Source: Thamnaconus septentrionalis (taxonomy: Eukaryota > Chordata > Actinopteri > Tetraodontiformes > Monacanthidae). From it: DNA of 64,000 nucleotides. The translations under genes were made by a program, and so were the position numbers. Every line of letters starts with the position of its first letter. Positions within the stretch are counted from its first letter, which is position 1. Location: positions 20,529,489 through 20,593,488 of the forward strand of contig CM020515.1 in the NCBI GenBank assembly GCA_009823395.1, in the 5' to 3' direction. A model generated the notes under the pieces. That model was not told where the DNA came from. It saw only the letters and a program-made list of their open reading frames with translations, and made no database searches. This document shows positions 61,843 to 64,000 of this stretch, piece by piece.

Positions 61843-64000
61843 CAATGTGTTTCAACGAGCTACGTCGCGTACAGAACCCTTCAGCCTCCAAGAGGTCAAA
61901 GGTTACGACGATGTCATCGGTGCCAGGACTGAAACTTGGCATGCTGAAGCTGTTTGACATTCCGACATTCTTCACTGCACTTTTTATACTTAGTTGAGCA
62001 CAAATTTTTAGCATTTTGTTTTGCATCACACGCCTCCAAGAGGGGACGAGCCGTGACATCCGTGACCTCACATTAATGTTGCACACGCAGCTGCTGTTTT
62101 TTCTTCATTTGCTGTGTTTGTCTTGTTGACAGTCGCGCACAACAAACAGGGAAATATCATGCAGCCGCCAACACGCGCCAACTCTGCGTGGAGGCCAAAC
62201 CCAGCAGCCAGAGGTCAGATCAGCATAATTACATAAGTTGAAATAACAACACGCACAAGCACACAAACACAAACAAACCTGGCTGGGAGACTGTTTGTTA
62301 ACACGCTGCCGCAGTGTTGTTTCAACACACACACACACACACACACAGTGTATCAGCAGCGGGAGCTTGTTTAGCGCAGGTCACGCTGAGGCCATTGTTT
62401 CAGCTGGACGGCGGCAGGAGCCTTTATTTTTTGAAGTGGCAGACAGACAGACGGACGGTTTGAAACACTTCCTGGAGTGAAATCCAGCCGGAGGATTTTG
62501 AGGAAACTTGCCGTCCAGGTAGAAGAGCTGTGACCTCGACGCTGACCAGTGCAGGTGAGATTTCAGGTGCAGGGAGTCCCCTTAGCCCAGGGTCAAAGGT
62601 CAGGCTGTTGTACTGCAGGAGCCTTTCAGGCTTTGTTCTGTCCTTGTCTTCTCGTCGCCGGTTCAATTCTTTCCTTTCTTTCCACAGGTTATTCATCATG
62701 CTGCCAACCTGCAGCCCTCAGGATTTCCCCTGAGTGTCCGGTCTTTTATATTTAGAACGTCTCACCAGTGTGGCACTGTTGACAGATCCAGACCGCCGCC
62801 GCCGCTGCATCAGCATCGCTCTTGTTTGTCCTCCAGTCTGTAATCCCCCCCATCAACCCCCACTTGTCCTCCCGGTGGGGGGGGTGGGAACTGCCGCGCC
62901 GAGCGTGCTTTTATTTCCTCCCCGCGCTCGGCGCCGCTAATTGAATTCATTGGCGGGAAAGCAGGCCAAACTGGCTGTTATTTTGCAGTCAGTTCAGGTA
63001 GCTAATTAGAAATTAGCCCCGACACTCTGACGCGGGGCCCTCGGGGAGCGTTCCACGTTGCTCCACATCTCCTCGGAATTGTTTGCAATTACTGCGGCGG
63101 TCTCCATCCACGTAGGGCCTGCGGAGAGCGCGGAGGTCCGGACCAGCTCAGCGCCGTGCGCTGAAGGTTCTGCAGCGTAAAGGATTTATTCTGCTCGACG
63201 TGGAGATTCAGGGGATTTCACGCTCGGGGCTTCACTCAGGAGGCTCCGGAAATTGTGGGGGCGCCGTTATTTATTTCACCTATACAGAGAGAATAAAAGG
63301 CTGCGGTGGTTCCAGCACAACTCACAGATTCTGAGACGTTCCCTTGATGGAAGAAGGTGGCGGCGGGGAACGAGGACAGATTGCCCTGCGCCGCTCGCTT
63401 GTTTGTGTCGATAATAAACTAAAACGCTGTTTTTCGCTCGGCGATGAAAACAGTCCATCTACAGGCTTTTGAAAACGCTCCCTCCTGTGAAAACGATCGC
63501 AGACGCTTTCAGTCAGAGAAAGTTACCGCAAAATTCCATTTTTTTTGATTGGTAGAATTTTCTTGCCTGCTTTTCATGCGAGTTTTTAAGCACTGTCCCT
63601 CAAAAATAAACCCAAGTGAAAAATTGGCAATATGCCGGCACTGTAGTGAAAACATGACGCAAAAGTAACTAATATTGTTGCAAATATGCAGCAACCAAAT
63701 ACAAAAGGTCAGAAATATGATGAGAGAAACATTTGAAATAAAGCAGGAGACGTATGACTTCATTTTGAAATGTTTGAGTCTTAAAGTTGTGATGCACGGG
63801 TTGTTGTTGCTTTCCCAAACTTTCTTCCTCCTCTCGTAATTTTATTTCGTGAAAAGCTGCAGGATATTTTTTACTTTCTTTGCCGCAGCGGTTTCAGATT
63901 CTCCGCCTCACTTTTATGATGTTGCCCCTCGACGCGGCGCCTGGCTGGAAAGCAGAAGCGGAGAAGGTGCGCGGAGGGAGTGTATTTTTGGAAAGGGTAG

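Overview
This is a vertebrate nuclear window, almost certainly from a teleost fish. The genes carry canonical GT-AG introns, introns in the first 22 kb are short, and the non-coding DNA is packed with long microsatellites and fish-type mobile elements (a tRNA-derived SINE, Tc1-type MITEs, hAT-like elements). A percomorph fits best, but I cannot name the species.

Layout. About 1.3-22 kb is a tight cluster of four genes: atxn7l3 (+), tmub2 (-), asb16 (-) and hrob (+). The same four genes sit together in human 17q21.31. atxn7l3 and tmub2 are tail to tail with about 450 bp between their apparent poly(A) signals. asb16 and hrob are head to head across about 1 kb that contains a CRE-like site. I rebuilt full exon chains for all four from splice sites, reading phase and protein similarity; each chain closes exactly in frame (372, 339, 465 and 600 aa). 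From 22 to about 27.2 kb I see no gene, only repeats. From about 27.2 to 29.2 kb lies a CT/GA-rich stretch that is probably the 5' region of asic2. One large coding exon of asic2 (ASIC2a-type, 191 aa) lies at 29.2-29.8 kb. The remaining 34 kb is best read as the first part of its large first intron, with no further exon recognised.

The gene products do not form one pathway: a SAGA deubiquitinase subunit (atxn7l3), a membrane ubiquitin-like protein (tmub2), a Cullin-5 substrate receptor (asb16), a homologous-recombination factor for MCM8-MCM9 (hrob) and an acid-sensing ion channel (asic2). Three of the four clustered genes (atxn7l3, tmub2, and the asb16/hrob pair) have a CRE palindrome or near-palindrome at the presumed promoter.

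No undescribed multi-gene system is visible. The most interesting non-genic signals are a hammerhead-ribozyme-like core in the last hrob intron, a three-copy hAT-like element family with readable target-site duplications, a second small inverted-repeat element family in two orientations, and repeat-dominated splice contexts in atxn7l3 and hrob.
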